DNA of 64,000 bases, taken from assembly GCA_964511535.1 (NCBI GenBank), contig CAZEFW010000029.1, positions 1 through 64,000 of the forward strand, in the 5' to 3' direction. Source of the stretch: CAZCFB01 sp964511535 (lineage in GTDB: Bacteria > Myxococcota_A > Polyangia > GCA-2747355 > CAZCFB01). Shown piece by piece: positions 9,427-18,239 of this stretch. Position 1 is the stretch's first letter. Each line of letters starts with the position of its first letter. The notes beneath the pieces were generated by a model that saw nothing but the letters and a program-made list of their open reading frames with translations, had not been told where the DNA came from and made no database searches. A program made the translations under genes and the position numbers.

Positions 9427-10377
9427 ATGGGGCTGATGCGCTCCGCTCTGATCGGGTTGTTCGCGCTGACGTTCCTCGTCGGCTCGCCCCCTGCCGTGCA
9501 GGCCGGGCTGGCGTCGGCCAAGGCCCGGGCGGGGAGGCTGTTCAAGGACGGCAACGCCTGCTTCGCCCGGGGCGACTATTACTGCGCGCTGGAGAAGTTC
9601 CGCCAGGCCCGCTCCATCTTCGCGAGCCACAAGATCGACCTGAACATCGGCAGCGCCCTGGCCGCGCTGGAGCGCCACGCCGAGGCTGCAGCCTCCTACC
9701 ACCGATTCATAAAGCAGGCCAGCGGCCGTGAGTCGGACAGGATGGTGCGCGAGGCGCGGCGGCAGCTCGAGCGCATGGAGGCGAAGGTGGCGGTGGTGCA
9801 GCTGCGCTGCGACACCGCCGGCGCCGGCGTGATGGTGGACGGCACCTTCGTGGGCAACACGCCGCTGCCCGAGCCGCTATGGCTCGACCCGGGCAGCCAC
9901 ACCGTGGTGGTGGAGCTCGAGGGGCGGCCGCGGCACGAGAGCAGCCACCGGCTCGCGGCCGGCCAGCGCCTGGTGCTGCAGGCGCGGCTGTCGCGCGAAG
10001 CCATCACAGCGCCCACCCCGAACGTGCGGCCACAGCCCCGGGCCGACGATCCCCACCGCACCATGACCATCGCCGCCATCACCACCCTCGGCGCGGGGGC
10101 CGCCCTGGCTGTCACCTCCGGTGTGCTGTTCGGCGTGGGTATGAGCCAGGGGCAGAGCGCCCACGCGGACTACCTGGCCGCCACCAGCGACGCCGATGCG
10201 GACCGCCACGCCGACCGCCTCTCGTCGGCCGAGACCAAGCTCACCGTGGGCTGGGTGGTGGGCGGCGCAGCGCTTGTGTCGCTGGGCGCCTCGCTGGCGC
10301 TCTACCTGCTGCGGCCAGACGCGGCCGAGCGGGTGGACATCGCGGTGACGCCGGGCGGCATCGTGGGCAGGTTCTGA
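9427..10377 (+). CDS. TPR and PEGA domain envelope protein
   Basis: 316 residues. A signal peptide (to about residue 27) is followed by TPR-like helices (about 30-105, with FARGDYYCALEKFRQA and IGSALAALERHAEA), then a PEGA domain (about 120-185) with a GTFVGNTPLP core and a DPGSHTVVVE strand. Two hydrophobic segments near 220-240 and 275-300 flank a loop. PEGA domains are usually surface or envelope modules of unknown ligand. The gene lies in the kinase operon and is separated from the lipoprotein gene by three bases, so the three products may act together at the envelope. Confidence 0.88.
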   Translation: MGLMRSALIGLFALTFLVGSPPAVQAGLASAKARAGRLFKDGNACFARGDYYCALEKFRQARSIFASHKIDLNIGSALAALERHAEAAASYHRFIKQASGRESDRMVREARRQLERMEAKVAVVQLRCDTAGAGVMVDGTFVGNTPLPEPLWLDPGSHTVVVELEGRPRHESSHRLAAGQRLVLQARLSREAITAPTPNVRPQPRADDPHRTMTIAAITTLGAGAALAVTSGVLFGVGMSQGQSAHADYLAATSDADADRHADRLSSAETKLTVGWVVGGAALVSLGASLALYLLRPDAAERVDIAVTPGGIVGRF

Positions 10378-10380
10378 GCC

Positions 10381-11079
10381 GTGGCGATCCGCGCCCTCAC
10401 ACCGTTGCTCCTGTTCGCCCTGGCCTCGCCTGGCTGTCAGGACTACTGGTCGCGTGAGCGCCCGGCCCAGGACAGCGCGCCCGCGGACCGGGGGAAGGTC
10501 AAAAAGGACGGGCTCAAGCTCAAAAAGGACGGGCCGAAGGCCAAAAAAGACGGCCCCCGCCCCGACACCAAAAAGCCGAAGCCCGACACCCGCCCGCCGG
10601 ACAAGGCCATCAAGCCGGACAAGCCCTGCCCTGCCGGGTGCAACACCGCCAACCACTGCGTGGCGGGCAAGTGCGTCTGCTTCAAGGGCTGGATCAACCC
10701 GGACAAGAACTGGAACAACGGCTGCGAAAAGGGCCACCCCACCTGCAGCGCCATCAAGTGCGACAAGTGCCCCAACCCCAAGAGCTGGTGCGGGCCCTTC
10801 GCCGATTGCCGAAAGATCGGTACGGCGCACAAGTGCCGCTGTTCCCAGAAGGACCGCAGGAACCTGGATCTGAACTGGACCAACGGCTGCGAGGCCAAGA
10901 CCACCAACTGCAACTGGAACAGCTGCAACAACTGCTACAAGGGGTTCTGCGGGCCCAACGCCGACTGCAAGCAGAACAAGTGCACGTGCATCATCTCGGG
11001 CATGTTCGACTGCAACGGCGTCTGGGAAAAGGACGGCTGCGAGTGCCTTGGGGGCTGCAACGGGACCAAGTGCAAGTAA
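10381..11079 (+). CDS. Cys-rich EGF-like lipoprotein
   Basis: 232 residues with a GTG start three bases after the TPR-PEGA stop. The signal peptide ends in the lipobox ASPGC near residue 20. A Lys/Asp/Pro linker with KKDG repeats (about 38-80) leads to a domain with about 30 Cys residues in repeating CxxGCxxxxxC and NNGCE or TNGCE units, resembling EGF/laminin-like modules. It is predicted to be surface exposed and disulphide bonded. Function is unknown; operon position with the Ser/Thr kinase is the only clue. Confidence 0.8.
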   Translation: MAIRALTPLLLFALASPGCQDYWSRERPAQDSAPADRGKVKKDGLKLKKDGPKAKKDGPRPDTKKPKPDTRPPDKAIKPDKPCPAGCNTANHCVAGKCVCFKGWINPDKNWNNGCEKGHPTCSAIKCDKCPNPKSWCGPFADCRKIGTAHKCRCSQKDRRNLDLNWTNGCEAKTTNCNWNSCNNCYKGFCGPNADCKQNKCTCIISGMFDCNGVWEKDGCECLGGCNGTKCK

Positions 11080-11083
11080 CCCG

Positions 11084-12016
11084 CTACCGGATGGTGTACT
11101 CGTGGCTCAGCGCGACGCCCCGGCGAACGAACGAGATGCTCACGTGGCCGGCGCTGCGCAGCTTGGTGTACACCGCCAGCGCCTGGTCCGGCGTGCGGAT
11201 CTCGTGGCCGTTGACAGCGCGGATCGTATCGCCGTTGAACATGCCGAGCAGCGAGTAGAGCGAGCCGGCGCGGATGCCGTACAGCGAAAAGCCCGCCGGC
11301 TTGCCGTCCTTGCGCGCCGGCACCACGCGGCCCGAGCGGGCCAGCAGGGTGGTGTCGCCCAGCAGCCGGTTCAGCGCGCTGCGCTGGAGCTCGTAGCGTC
11401 CCTCGCCCACCTTCTTGATCCCTGCCGCCACCGCCGCGATCTCCGGCCGCGCCCGCGGCAGCTCCTTGCCTCCGCCGGGCCTGCGCGCCGGCGCGGCGGC
11501 AGCGGCCGCGGGCTGCACCAGGTCCACGTACTCCTCACGGCCCGCGTTGAGCAGCATCACCCGGCGGGGCAGGATGTCGGTGACCACGATGGCGTCCCCC
11601 AGAGGCAGGCGGGAGCCGATGCTGTACAGCCCCGGCACCGCGCCCGTGCCGGGCACCATCTCGGCGAAGCACCACCGCTTGTCGTCGCTGACCAGGGTGG
11701 CCACCAGCTTCAGGTCCAGCTCGGAGCGCACCGGGCCGCTGCCCCGGGTGGGGGCGGCCTCGGCCGGCGTCGCGGGGGCGCCGGCGGCGCCAACGGGCGG
11801 ACAGGTGGAGCAGAAGATGTTGCGCTGAAGGATGGCCGAGGTGTCCCTGGGCAGGGCCGCCTGGGCGGGCCCCACCGACGGCGGCGACCATGTGGCCTCC
11901 GGGCGAGGCAAGCGCGCCTCGAGCACCTTGCCCGCGGCGCCCGCCGCGAAGCCGGCGCAGACGATGATGGTTGCCAGGTTCAGGATCCAAAGGAACTTTC
12001 GGTAGCTGTTCTTCAT
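11084..12016 (-). CDS. GspC-like type II secretion inner-membrane protein
   Basis: 310 residues. One N-terminal transmembrane helix (about 8-30) with a short cytoplasmic tail, a homology-region-like domain (about 85-150, DLKLVATLVSDDKRWCF and an LPLGDAIVVTDILPRRVMLL strand set), an Ala/Pro linker, and a C-terminal PDZ-like domain (about 200-305, GFSLYGIRAGSLYSLLGMFNGD). This matches GspC, which links the outer-membrane secretin to the inner-membrane platform of type II secretion. An unusual CSTC pair lies before the homology region. No other gsp gene is nearby, so it is an orphan here. Start 12016 fits the short cytoplasmic tail; a ribosome site is weak. Confidence 0.8.
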   Translation of the reverse strand: MKNSYRKFLWILNLATIIVCAGFAAGAAGKVLEARLPRPEATWSPPSVGPAQAALPRDTSAILQRNIFCSTCPPVGAAGAPATPAEAAPTRGSGPVRSELDLKLVATLVSDDKRWCFAEMVPGTGAVPGLYSIGSRLPLGDAIVVTDILPRRVMLLNAGREEYVDLVQPAAAAAAPARRPGGGKELPRARPEIAAVAAGIKKVGEGRYELQRSALNRLLGDTTLLARSGRVVPARKDGKPAGFSLYGIRAGSLYSLLGMFNGDTIRAVNGHEIRTPDQALAVYTKLRSAGHVSISFVRRGVALSHEYTIR

Positions 12017-12144
12017 GGCCCGATTAATTGCAAGGCCCCTGCCAGAAACGAACCGGTCGGAAATCATTGACGACTGCACCGTCTGGCCCGTGTGCGGTGC
12101 AGATCTGGCAACGAGGGACCGCCAGGAAATGACAGGCTGTCAAT

Positions 12145-14085
12145 CTACCCGTCGACCCTGCCCTCGCCACGGATCACCCGCACCTCGCGGTCCAGGGTAT
12201 CGAGCAGCTCGCGGGTGAAGCCGGCGGGGGGACGGTCGGCGGGCAGCGCCTCGGCGTCAGCGCTCTGGCCGTCCTCCTTGTGGGGCAGCCGGGCCAGGGC
12301 CCGGTCGCAGCTGGCCAGCAGCGCCTCGCGCTGGTCGGCGTCGAGGGTCTCGAAGGTGCTGCCGAACCGCTCGAGGTAGTCGAGCACCGCCTCCACCACC
12401 GCCCGGTACAGCCGCTCTCGCCGCGCCACCCGCGGCCGCAGGCGCAGGTACGCGGCGGCGAAGATCTCTCGCGCCGAGTCACGCACCGCCTCGGGGATGG
12501 GCACCTCCGGCGACAGGGTGGCCACCGGCGCGACGCGCTCCCGCCGGGCCAGGCGCCTGGCCCAGGACGCGGCGATGCGAGACTGGGCCTCCTCCATGGC
12601 GAAGAACGTCCAGAGGAAGATCGCCCTCGGGATCAGCGCGCGGTCCTTGCCTCCAGCCGCCTTCATCAGGGCGAAGAACGCCCGCCGCTGCTCCGCCGGA
12701 ACCCTGAACATCAGGTGGCGGGTCATGGCCGCCATCATGTGGCGCATCTTCCACGGCGAGGGCAGGTTGCCGGGCACCACCGAGGGCTGATGCGTCACCC
12801 CCTCGATGAACCCGAGCGCCCGGGGCAGCCAGTGTTCGGGGGTGGTCACCCGCTCCCAGTGGTCGGCCAGGCCCTCCATCAGCTCCACGCGGCTGAGGCG
12901 GGCGGGCACGATGTTGGTGGTGACGTCCATCAGATCGCGCAGGTCGTCGGGGGGATCGATGACCCGCCCCTGGCGCTTGAGCAGGTACCACAGCCGGGTG
13001 CCAGGCGGCGCCATGAGCGGGTGACACAGGTGATGCACGATGTTGGCCTCGCGCAGGAACCGTTCGACCCGGTCGAAGGCCTCCGGGCCGTCGCTGTCCG
13101 TGCCCACGATCATGTGGGCCAGCACCACGATGCCGTAGGGCTGGATCGTGCGCACCGCTTGAACCGGATCGATGCGGCGGTTCTGCTGCTTGTTCATCTC
13201 CTTCAGCGCGTCGCCGCTCACCGACTCCACGCCGATCTGCACCTCCACCAGGTTGGCGTCCAGCATCAGCTGCAGCAGCTCCGGGTCCTGCGCCACGGTG
13301 AGGTCCACCTGGGTCATGAAGCCGAGCTGGGTCTCGAAGGCGCGGTTCATCTCCGCCAGCCTCCTCAGCAGCTCCTTGACGTAGGCCCGGTCCGCCGCGA
13401 AGTTGTCGTCGGCGAAGTAGATCAGCTTGGCGCCCATGCGCTCCAGGTCGCGTACCTCCTGCAGCACCTGCTCCACGGGCTTGACCCGCAGGCGCCTGCC
13501 GAAGGTGTAGATCACGTCGCAGAAGGAGCAATCATGGGGGCAGCCGCGGCTGGTCTGCACCGAGGCCGAGGAGTAGCGCGGGATGTCGCCCTGGATCAGG
13601 TCCCAGCGGGGACGCGGCACCCGGGCCATGTCGGGCCGCACCATGTTGCGGTAGACGCGCTGGGCAACGCCGGCGTCCAGGTCCTGCAGGTAGCGCGGCC
13701 AGGTCTCCTCCGCCTCGCCGATGAACACCGCGTCGGCCAGCTGGAACAGGCGCGGGCTCATGTGCGAGGTGCCCACGCCGCCCACCACCAGCTGGCCCGG
13801 GCGCCCCAGCTCCTGGAATAGCTTGGCGATCTCCAGGCTGCGCCCCACCTGGTTGGAGAGCACCGAGATCCCCACCACGTCGTATTTTTCCGCAGAGAGC
13901 CGCCCGTCCACTGGCCCGTGCAGGTGCTCATCATGGATGGTCAGGTCATGGCCTGCCGGCGTCAGGGCGGCCACCGCCGCGCAGGCGTGGGGCGCGAAGA
14001 AGGCGTCGGACAGCAGGTAGGGCACCTGCTCCAGCACCATCAGGTTCAGATCCTCGCCGCCGGGGGACACGAGCAGGATTCGCAT
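12145..14085 (-). CDS. B12-binding-type radical SAM enzyme
   Basis: 646 residues. An N-terminal Rossmann-like cobalamin-binding-type domain (about 1-160) starts MRILLVSPGG, but the usual DxHxxG cobalt-ligand motif is not seen. The radical SAM core (about 175-400) has TSRGCPHDCSFCDV, giving the CxxxCxxC cluster ligands, then YFADDNFAA and IGVESVSGDAL. The C-terminal 240 residues are helical and unassigned. The family modifies lipids, tetrapyrroles or natural products by methylation or cyclisation; the substrate cannot be named. It is separated by 128 bases from the downstream gspC-like gene with no strong signal in between. ATG 14085 follows GGTGAAGC-rich sequence with only a weak ribosome site. 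Confidence 0.88.
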   Translation of the reverse strand: MRILLVSPGGEDLNLMVLEQVPYLLSDAFFAPHACAAVAALTPAGHDLTIHDEHLHGPVDGRLSAEKYDVVGISVLSNQVGRSLEIAKLFQELGRPGQLVVGGVGTSHMSPRLFQLADAVFIGEAEETWPRYLQDLDAGVAQRVYRNMVRPDMARVPRPRWDLIQGDIPRYSSASVQTSRGCPHDCSFCDVIYTFGRRLRVKPVEQVLQEVRDLERMGAKLIYFADDNFAADRAYVKELLRRLAEMNRAFETQLGFMTQVDLTVAQDPELLQLMLDANLVEVQIGVESVSGDALKEMNKQQNRRIDPVQAVRTIQPYGIVVLAHMIVGTDSDGPEAFDRVERFLREANIVHHLCHPLMAPPGTRLWYLLKRQGRVIDPPDDLRDLMDVTTNIVPARLSRVELMEGLADHWERVTTPEHWLPRALGFIEGVTHQPSVVPGNLPSPWKMRHMMAAMTRHLMFRVPAEQRRAFFALMKAAGGKDRALIPRAIFLWTFFAMEEAQSRIAASWARRLARRERVAPVATLSPEVPIPEAVRDSAREIFAAAYLRLRPRVARRERLYRAVVEAVLDYLERFGSTFETLDADQREALLASCDRALARLPHKEDGQSADAEALPADRPPAGFTRELLDTLDREVRVIRGEGRVDG

Positions 14086-14207
14086 GGGTGAAGCTTAATG
14101 ATGTTTGGTCCGGCTGGCCACAGACCTTGCCCCGCCATTTCAGGGCTGTTAAGAAAGCCAATCCACAATATCCATGGATTCAATAGACATACCACCGGGA
14201 GGCTCCC

Positions 14208-14768
14208 ATGAAAGACAGGCTCAAGCTCACGCATCTCGCCCTCATCTCTCTGCTGGCCACGCTGCTGGTCGGGGCCGGCCCGTGCGGAGGCAGCGACAGC
14301 GGGACCGCGAAGCCAGCCGACGGCAGCGTCGCGGCTGATTCAGGCGCGGCTGCCGACACGGGCGCCACTGCCGACAGCGGGTCCAAGGCAGACGCGTCGG
14401 CCAGCAAGTGCGCCGGCAACCCGCTTGAGAATTCATGCTTCAAGGCGTTCATGACCGGCTGCTGGGCGCCCGACATGACGGGCAAGTGCACCGACACCGG
14501 GCTGCAGCTCAGCTGGTCCGACGGCCACAAGGTGATCCGCAGCGGCGCCAAGCCGGGCTTCTACCGCCCCGGCGACAAGGATCCCTGCTTCGCGTTCAAG
14601 TACAACCTGGCCACCAAGACCACCACCTACACCAAGGGCGGCAAGACCATCACCGACGTGCAGGTCGGCAACACCCACACCGTGACCTGTCCCGACGGCA
14701 AGAAGGAGACCTACACCAGCGCCGAGGGCCTGGCCTGGAACAAGTGCGTGGGGTTGCTCTGCCCGTAA
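14208..14768 (+). CDS. Small lipoprotein, unknown function
   Basis: 186 residues. A signal peptide ends in GAGPC at about residue 23, followed by an Ala/Asp/Ser-rich disordered stretch to about 65 and a compact domain with six Cys residues and a DGHKVIRSGAKPGFYRPGD core. No family is recognised. A GGAGG ribosome site precedes the ATG. It stands alone and is followed by the repeat-rich gap. Confidence 0.75.
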   Translation: MKDRLKLTHLALISLLATLLVGAGPCGGSDSGTAKPADGSVAADSGAAADTGATADSGSKADASASKCAGNPLENSCFKAFMTGCWAPDMTGKCTDTGLQLSWSDGHKVIRSGAKPGFYRPGDKDPCFAFKYNLATKTTTYTKGGKTITDVQVGNTHTVTCPDGKKETYTSAEGLAWNKCVGLLCP

Positions 14769-14810
14769 AGCAGAACGGGAGGGCGCGAGCGCCTAGGTCT
14801 GCCCTGAAAG

Positions 14811-14855
14811 TGTCACCCATGTCCCCGGTTTGTTTTGTTACCTATGTACCCGGTT
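14811..14855. mobile_element. Possible insertion-sequence end remnant
   Basis: Two 20-bp imperfect direct repeats, at 14811-14830 and 14836-14855, differ at three positions and share TGTNACCNATGTNCCCGGTT. Such paired ACCYATGT-CCCGG repeats resemble terminal sequences of some transposons of the IS481/IS21 kind as I recall them. No transposase frame or second end is present, so this would be a remnant; the assignment is tentative. Confidence 0.3.
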
Positions 14856-14865
14856 CGGACCCCAC

Positions 14866-15082
14866 AGCCTCAGCTACAGCTACAGCTACAGCTACAGCTT
14901 CAGCCTCAGCTACAGCTTCAGCCTCAGCTACAGCTTCAGCTACAGCCGTTCATTCTGTCATTTCGTCGTTTCGTCGGTCCGTCGTTCTGTCATTCGGCCG
15001 CCCCAGCATCAGCCGCCATTCATTCTGGCATTCTGGCATTCCGGCGCCCTGGCATTCTGGCATTCGGCGGCCCAAGCCGCCG
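14866..15082. repeat. Composite simple-sequence array with terminal hairpin
   Basis: This fills most of the 329-base gap before the minus-strand glycosyltransferase stop. It comprises CAGCYT/CAGCTA hexamers (about 14866-14947), a TTTCGTCG-type array (14951-15002), CATTCTGG octamers (about 15019-15064) and a perfect hairpin CGGCGGC-CCAA-GCCGCCG (15065-15082). The same ordered blocks recur inverted at 63377-63510. No gene is seen in the gap. Confidence 0.85.
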
Positions 15083-15097
15083 CCTGAGCCTCAGCGC

Positions 15098-16615
15098 TCA
15101 GCGATCCTCCACCCTGCGGTAGAGCATGCGCGGCAGGGGATTGGACTGCCAGCGGCCGTCCCATGACGGCGCGGAGAGCTGGCGGTCCAGCACGTAACGC
15201 CCGCGGATCATCTCGCGCACCTTTTGCTCCTGCTCCACGGACGGATCGGTGAGCAGGATCCAGCGCGGGCGCGAGCCGAGCAACCACGCCCTGTAGGAAT
15301 CGGCTGTGACGCCGGGCATATCGGCCCACATGGCGTCGTTATGGGCCAGCCAGCTGGCCTGGGCCATGTCATGACCGTTGCGCACTGGCACGAAGGGGTA
15401 CAGCGGGCAGATCACGCCGCCCTCGAGGGAGGCCACCGCCTCATTCAATGCCGCGGCGCGCTGCCGCTCGGGCTCCACCGGCACCGCCTTGCTCGGCTTG
15501 AAAAAGAAGAACGGGAAGTAGACCGCCTGAAAGATCATCACCGCGGCGGTGATGCGCCGGCGGGTTTTCTCATCCGCCCGGCGCGCCAGATCCCCCAGCA
15601 GCAGCAGCACCGCCGGGCCGGCCAGGAACCACAGCGGCAGCAGGCTGTTGAGCGCCCCGCCCTTCTTGGCCAGGGGCAGTATGGACGCCGGGACCGCGGC
15701 CAGCAGCAACCCGGCCCACAGCGCCGCCCGCGGCGAGAGCCTGGCCCCTCGACGCCAGCGCCCGAGGATCAACGGCAGCAGCAGCAAAAACGGCGCCCAG
15801 GTGATCACCTTCAGCGGGCCGTAGAAGAACTGGTCCGGGTGGATCTTGTGGTGCCGCGTATTGAGCAGCCAGGGCAAAAACCCGCCTTCGGTGACCACCT
15901 CGAGCGCCACCAGGGCCACGACGCAGATGATCCCCATGGTCGCGGCCAGCGCGATGCCCTTCTTCAGGTCTCGGCGGGCCACGATGACGCACAGGCCGAC
16001 GGCCAGGAACACCGTGGTCTGCTTGGTATAGATGGCCAGCGAGGCCACCAGGGCGGACAGCAGGAGCCCGGGCCAGGACAGCCTCTGGCCCGCCAGCGGG
16101 ACCGCCGCCAGCACGGCGAAAAAGAGCGCCAGGCTGTCCACCCGCGCCGCGTCCACCCAGCCCTCGGTCATGCGGTAGGTGGCCGCGAAGTATCCGAGGG
16201 TCACCACGGCCATGGCCACGCGCAGCTGCCGGTCTGGCCAGTGGCGCCAGACCTGCCCGGCCAGCAGCAGCGCGGCGGCGGCCCAGGCGGCCACCGACAC
16301 CGCGCGCGCGGTGAGGTAGTCCAGGCCGAAGACCGCGCCCACCGCGGCCAGCACCGCCGGGTGGGCCGGCGGGTACGGGTGGGGCAGGAACCCGCTGGTG
16401 TCCACGCGGTACAGGTCGAGCCCGTGCAGCAGCCGATAGCCGTGATAGATCTGGCTCCCCTCCAGCCAGTCCAGGGCCAGGGGGAAGGTCATGCGCAGGC
16501 CGATGGTGGCCACCACCTGCAGGAGCAGCATGATGGCGGGCACCAGCAGGAGCCGTGTAACGAACTCCAGCAGCGCGGGACTGACCCTGATGGATTTCAA
16601 TTCGAGCCGTTCCAA
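15098..16615 (-). CDS. Polytopic membrane glycosyltransferase-like protein (GT39/GT87 type)
   Basis: About 505 residues with roughly ten transmembrane helices. The first large loop has ALDWLEGSQIYHGYRLLHG and DLYRVDTSGFLPHPYPPAHP, typical of lipid-phosphate-sugar-dependent glycosyltransferases that extend glycans on the periplasmic side. A soluble C-terminal region (about 400-505) follows. Start choice is uncertain: TTG 16615 has GGAG eight bases upstream; TTG 16600 is an alternative. A longer reading frame to 16783 would overlap the divergent AhpD-like gene and is rejected. Donor and acceptor are unknown. Confidence 0.72.
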   Translation of the reverse strand: MERLELKSIRVSPALLEFVTRLLLVPAIMLLLQVVATIGLRMTFPLALDWLEGSQIYHGYRLLHGLDLYRVDTSGFLPHPYPPAHPAVLAAVGAVFGLDYLTARAVSVAAWAAAALLLAGQVWRHWPDRQLRVAMAVVTLGYFAATYRMTEGWVDAARVDSLALFFAVLAAVPLAGQRLSWPGLLLSALVASLAIYTKQTTVFLAVGLCVIVARRDLKKGIALAATMGIICVVALVALEVVTEGGFLPWLLNTRHHKIHPDQFFYGPLKVITWAPFLLLLPLILGRWRRGARLSPRAALWAGLLLAAVPASILPLAKKGGALNSLLPLWFLAGPAVLLLLGDLARRADEKTRRRITAAVMIFQAVYFPFFFFKPSKAVPVEPERQRAAALNEAVASLEGGVICPLYPFVPVRNGHDMAQASWLAHNDAMWADMPGVTADSYRAWLLGSRPRWILLTDPSVEQEQKVREMIRGRYVLDRQLSAPSWDGRWQSNPLPRMLYRRVEDR

Positions 16616-16733
16616 AGTCAAGGCTCCAGGTCCATGCCCTGGCCACACGCAGGGCAATTCACCTCTGGTCTGGTGGAATTTATATGGTAAATACCCAGAC
16701 CATCCCCTTACATCGAGACAAGGAAGATAACAA

Positions 16734-17282
16734 ATGGCAAGGATTTCACTCATCGAGGAGTCGCAGGCCCCCCTGGCGGTCAAGCCCTTTTACGCCAACG
16801 GCGACCCGGGCCCGATCATCTCCTCGTTTGCCCAGGTGCCCGAGATGCTCGCCACCGCGGCGCCCTTCATCGGCACCGTCTTCGGCGAGTCGGCCGTGGC
16901 CATTCGGCTCAAGGAGATCGTGGTGCTGCGCGCCTCGGCCCGGATGAAGTGCAATTACTGCGTCAAGACGCACACCGCCGTGGCCCTGGGCGCTGGCCTG
17001 TCCCGCGACGAGGTGGTGGCCCTGCGCTGTGAGGGCGGAGACGAGATCTTCTCCGACGCCAGGGAGAAGGCGCTGCTGGCCTGGACCGACCTGATGGCGG
17101 CGGGAGCCGAGGCGGTCTCGGACGAGGCCACGGCCGCGGTCAAGGAGCACTTCAGCGAGCCAGAGCTGGTGGAGCTGACCGTGCTGGCTGGCGCGACCAT
17201 CATGCTCAACCGGTACTGCACCGCCATGAACCTGCCGGCGTCGGACGGCACCCTCGCCGTGCTGGAGCGCGAGAACTTCTGA
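16734..17282 (+). CDS. AhpD-like carboxymuconolactone decarboxylase family protein
   Basis: 182 residues. The CMD/AhpD domain carries CNYCVKTHT near residue 73, matching the CxxCxxxH redox motif of alkylhydroperoxidase D-like proteins, with a preceding Glu in RLKEIVVLRAS. Members reduce peroxides or act as thiol-dependent partners. The ATG follows an AGGAAG ribosome site. Its stop overlaps the ATG of the radical SAM gene as TGATG, so the two are translationally coupled. AhpD-like proteins of this kind are associated with arsenosugar-type clusters, and later genes in this stretch fit that context. Confidence 0.88.
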   Translation: MARISLIEESQAPLAVKPFYANGDPGPIISSFAQVPEMLATAAPFIGTVFGESAVAIRLKEIVVLRASARMKCNYCVKTHTAVALGAGLSRDEVVALRCEGGDEIFSDAREKALLAWTDLMAAGAEAVSDEATAAVKEHFSEPELVELTVLAGATIMLNRYCTAMNLPASDGTLAVLERENF

Positions 17283-18103
17283 TGGGCACCGTGGCTGACA
17301 GCGTCTCCTCCGGGGAGCTCGGCGGTTGCCTCTGGCTGTACAGCAACTACCACTGCAACCTGTCATGCCGCTACTGCCTGACCGAATCAGGGCCCCGGGC
17401 AGACCGGCGCCTGCTCGGCAGCGAGCGCATGATGGAGCTGGCCCGGGAGGCCAAGGCGCTTGGCTTCACCAGCATCGGCGTGGGCGGCGGCGAGCCGTTC
17501 ATGCTCAAGGAGATGCCCGAGCTGCTGGCTCAGCTGGCCGGGGTGCTGCCGGTGGTGGTGCTCACCAACGGCACCCTGTTTCGGGCAAAGCTGCTGGAGC
17601 GGCTGCGCCCGCTGGCGGCGCTGCCGGTTACGCTGCAGATCTCCCTGGACGCCGCGGGCGCCGAGGGGAACGACCGAAACCGGGAGGCCGGAAACTTCGA
17701 CGTGGTGACCGACGTGCTGCCGCGGCTGGTGGAGATGGGCATCAAGGTGCGCATCGCCACCACCGGGGGCAAAGAGGGGGGCGATCCCGCGCTCTGCGAG
17801 CTGCACCGCAGCCTCGGCATCGGCGAGGAGGACCACATCGTGCGGCCGGTGGTGCGCCGCGGCCGCGCGCAGGAGCGGGGCATGGGCGTGGAGGGGTCGG
17901 TGGACACCCTGCCGCCGGAGCTGACCATCACCGCGGAAGGGGCGTTCTGGAGCCCCTTTTCTCCCACGGTGCTGGACGGCAAGGTGGACACCGACATGCT
18001 GGTCTCGCGCACGATCCAGCCGCTGGACAAGCCGGTCGAGGTGATGCTGAGCCTCGTCAGGGGTCGGCCCCCGGGTTCGGACGCCAGCCTGAACATACGC
18101 TGA
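17282..18103 (+). CDS. Radical SAM protein coupled to AhpD-like protein
   Basis: 273 residues. CNLSCRYC (about 25-32) gives the CxxxCxxC cluster ligands, and GVGGGEPFML (about 66) and LQISLDAAG (about 120) are the expected SAM-binding and core strands. No SPASM or other C-terminal Cys cluster is visible, so only one iron-sulphur cluster is expected. It begins within the stop of the AhpD-like gene. It is shorter than ArsS-type radical SAM proteins and lacks their Cys-rich C-terminus, so it is not called ArsS. Substrate unknown. Confidence 0.88.
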   Translation: MGTVADSVSSGELGGCLWLYSNYHCNLSCRYCLTESGPRADRRLLGSERMMELAREAKALGFTSIGVGGGEPFMLKEMPELLAQLAGVLPVVVLTNGTLFRAKLLERLRPLAALPVTLQISLDAAGAEGNDRNREAGNFDVVTDVLPRLVEMGIKVRIATTGGKEGGDPALCELHRSLGIGEEDHIVRPVVRRGRAQERGMGVEGSVDTLPPELTITAEGAFWSPFSPTVLDGKVDTDMLVSRTIQPLDKPVEVMLSLVRGRPPGSDASLNIR

Positions 18104-18116
18104 GCGTGACCCGGAC

Positions 18117-18133
18117 GGGCCCCGGGCGGGCCC
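18117..18133 (+). terminator. GC-rich hairpin after the radical SAM gene
   Basis: GGGCCC-CGGGC-GGGCCC can form a 6-bp stem 13 bases after the radical SAM stop. There is no following U run, so termination is uncertain. The rest of the 136-base gap shows no clear element. Confidence 0.3.
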
Positions 18134-18239
18134 CAGAGAAAGCACAAAAAGCGAAGCCGATGAAAGGCCGGGCAAGCATCAAAGATCGGTTGCAGAATAT
18201 CTGTAACGTGCGGACTGTTTAACGGGACGACAGTGCTCC

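Noticed and set aside
12280..13821. Plus-strand frame opposite the radical SAM gene
   Set aside because: No recognisable domain and His/Gln/Arg-rich; the minus-strand frame has the radical SAM cluster motif.
14866..15002. Hexamer array as a coding frame for a Ser/Tyr-rich peptide
   Set aside because: Simple repeats give open frames in several phases; there is no ribosome site or conserved motif.
17282..18103. Naming the radical SAM gene arsS
   Set aside because: It lacks the Cys-rich C-terminal domain and length of ArsS; only neighbouring families suggest the link.
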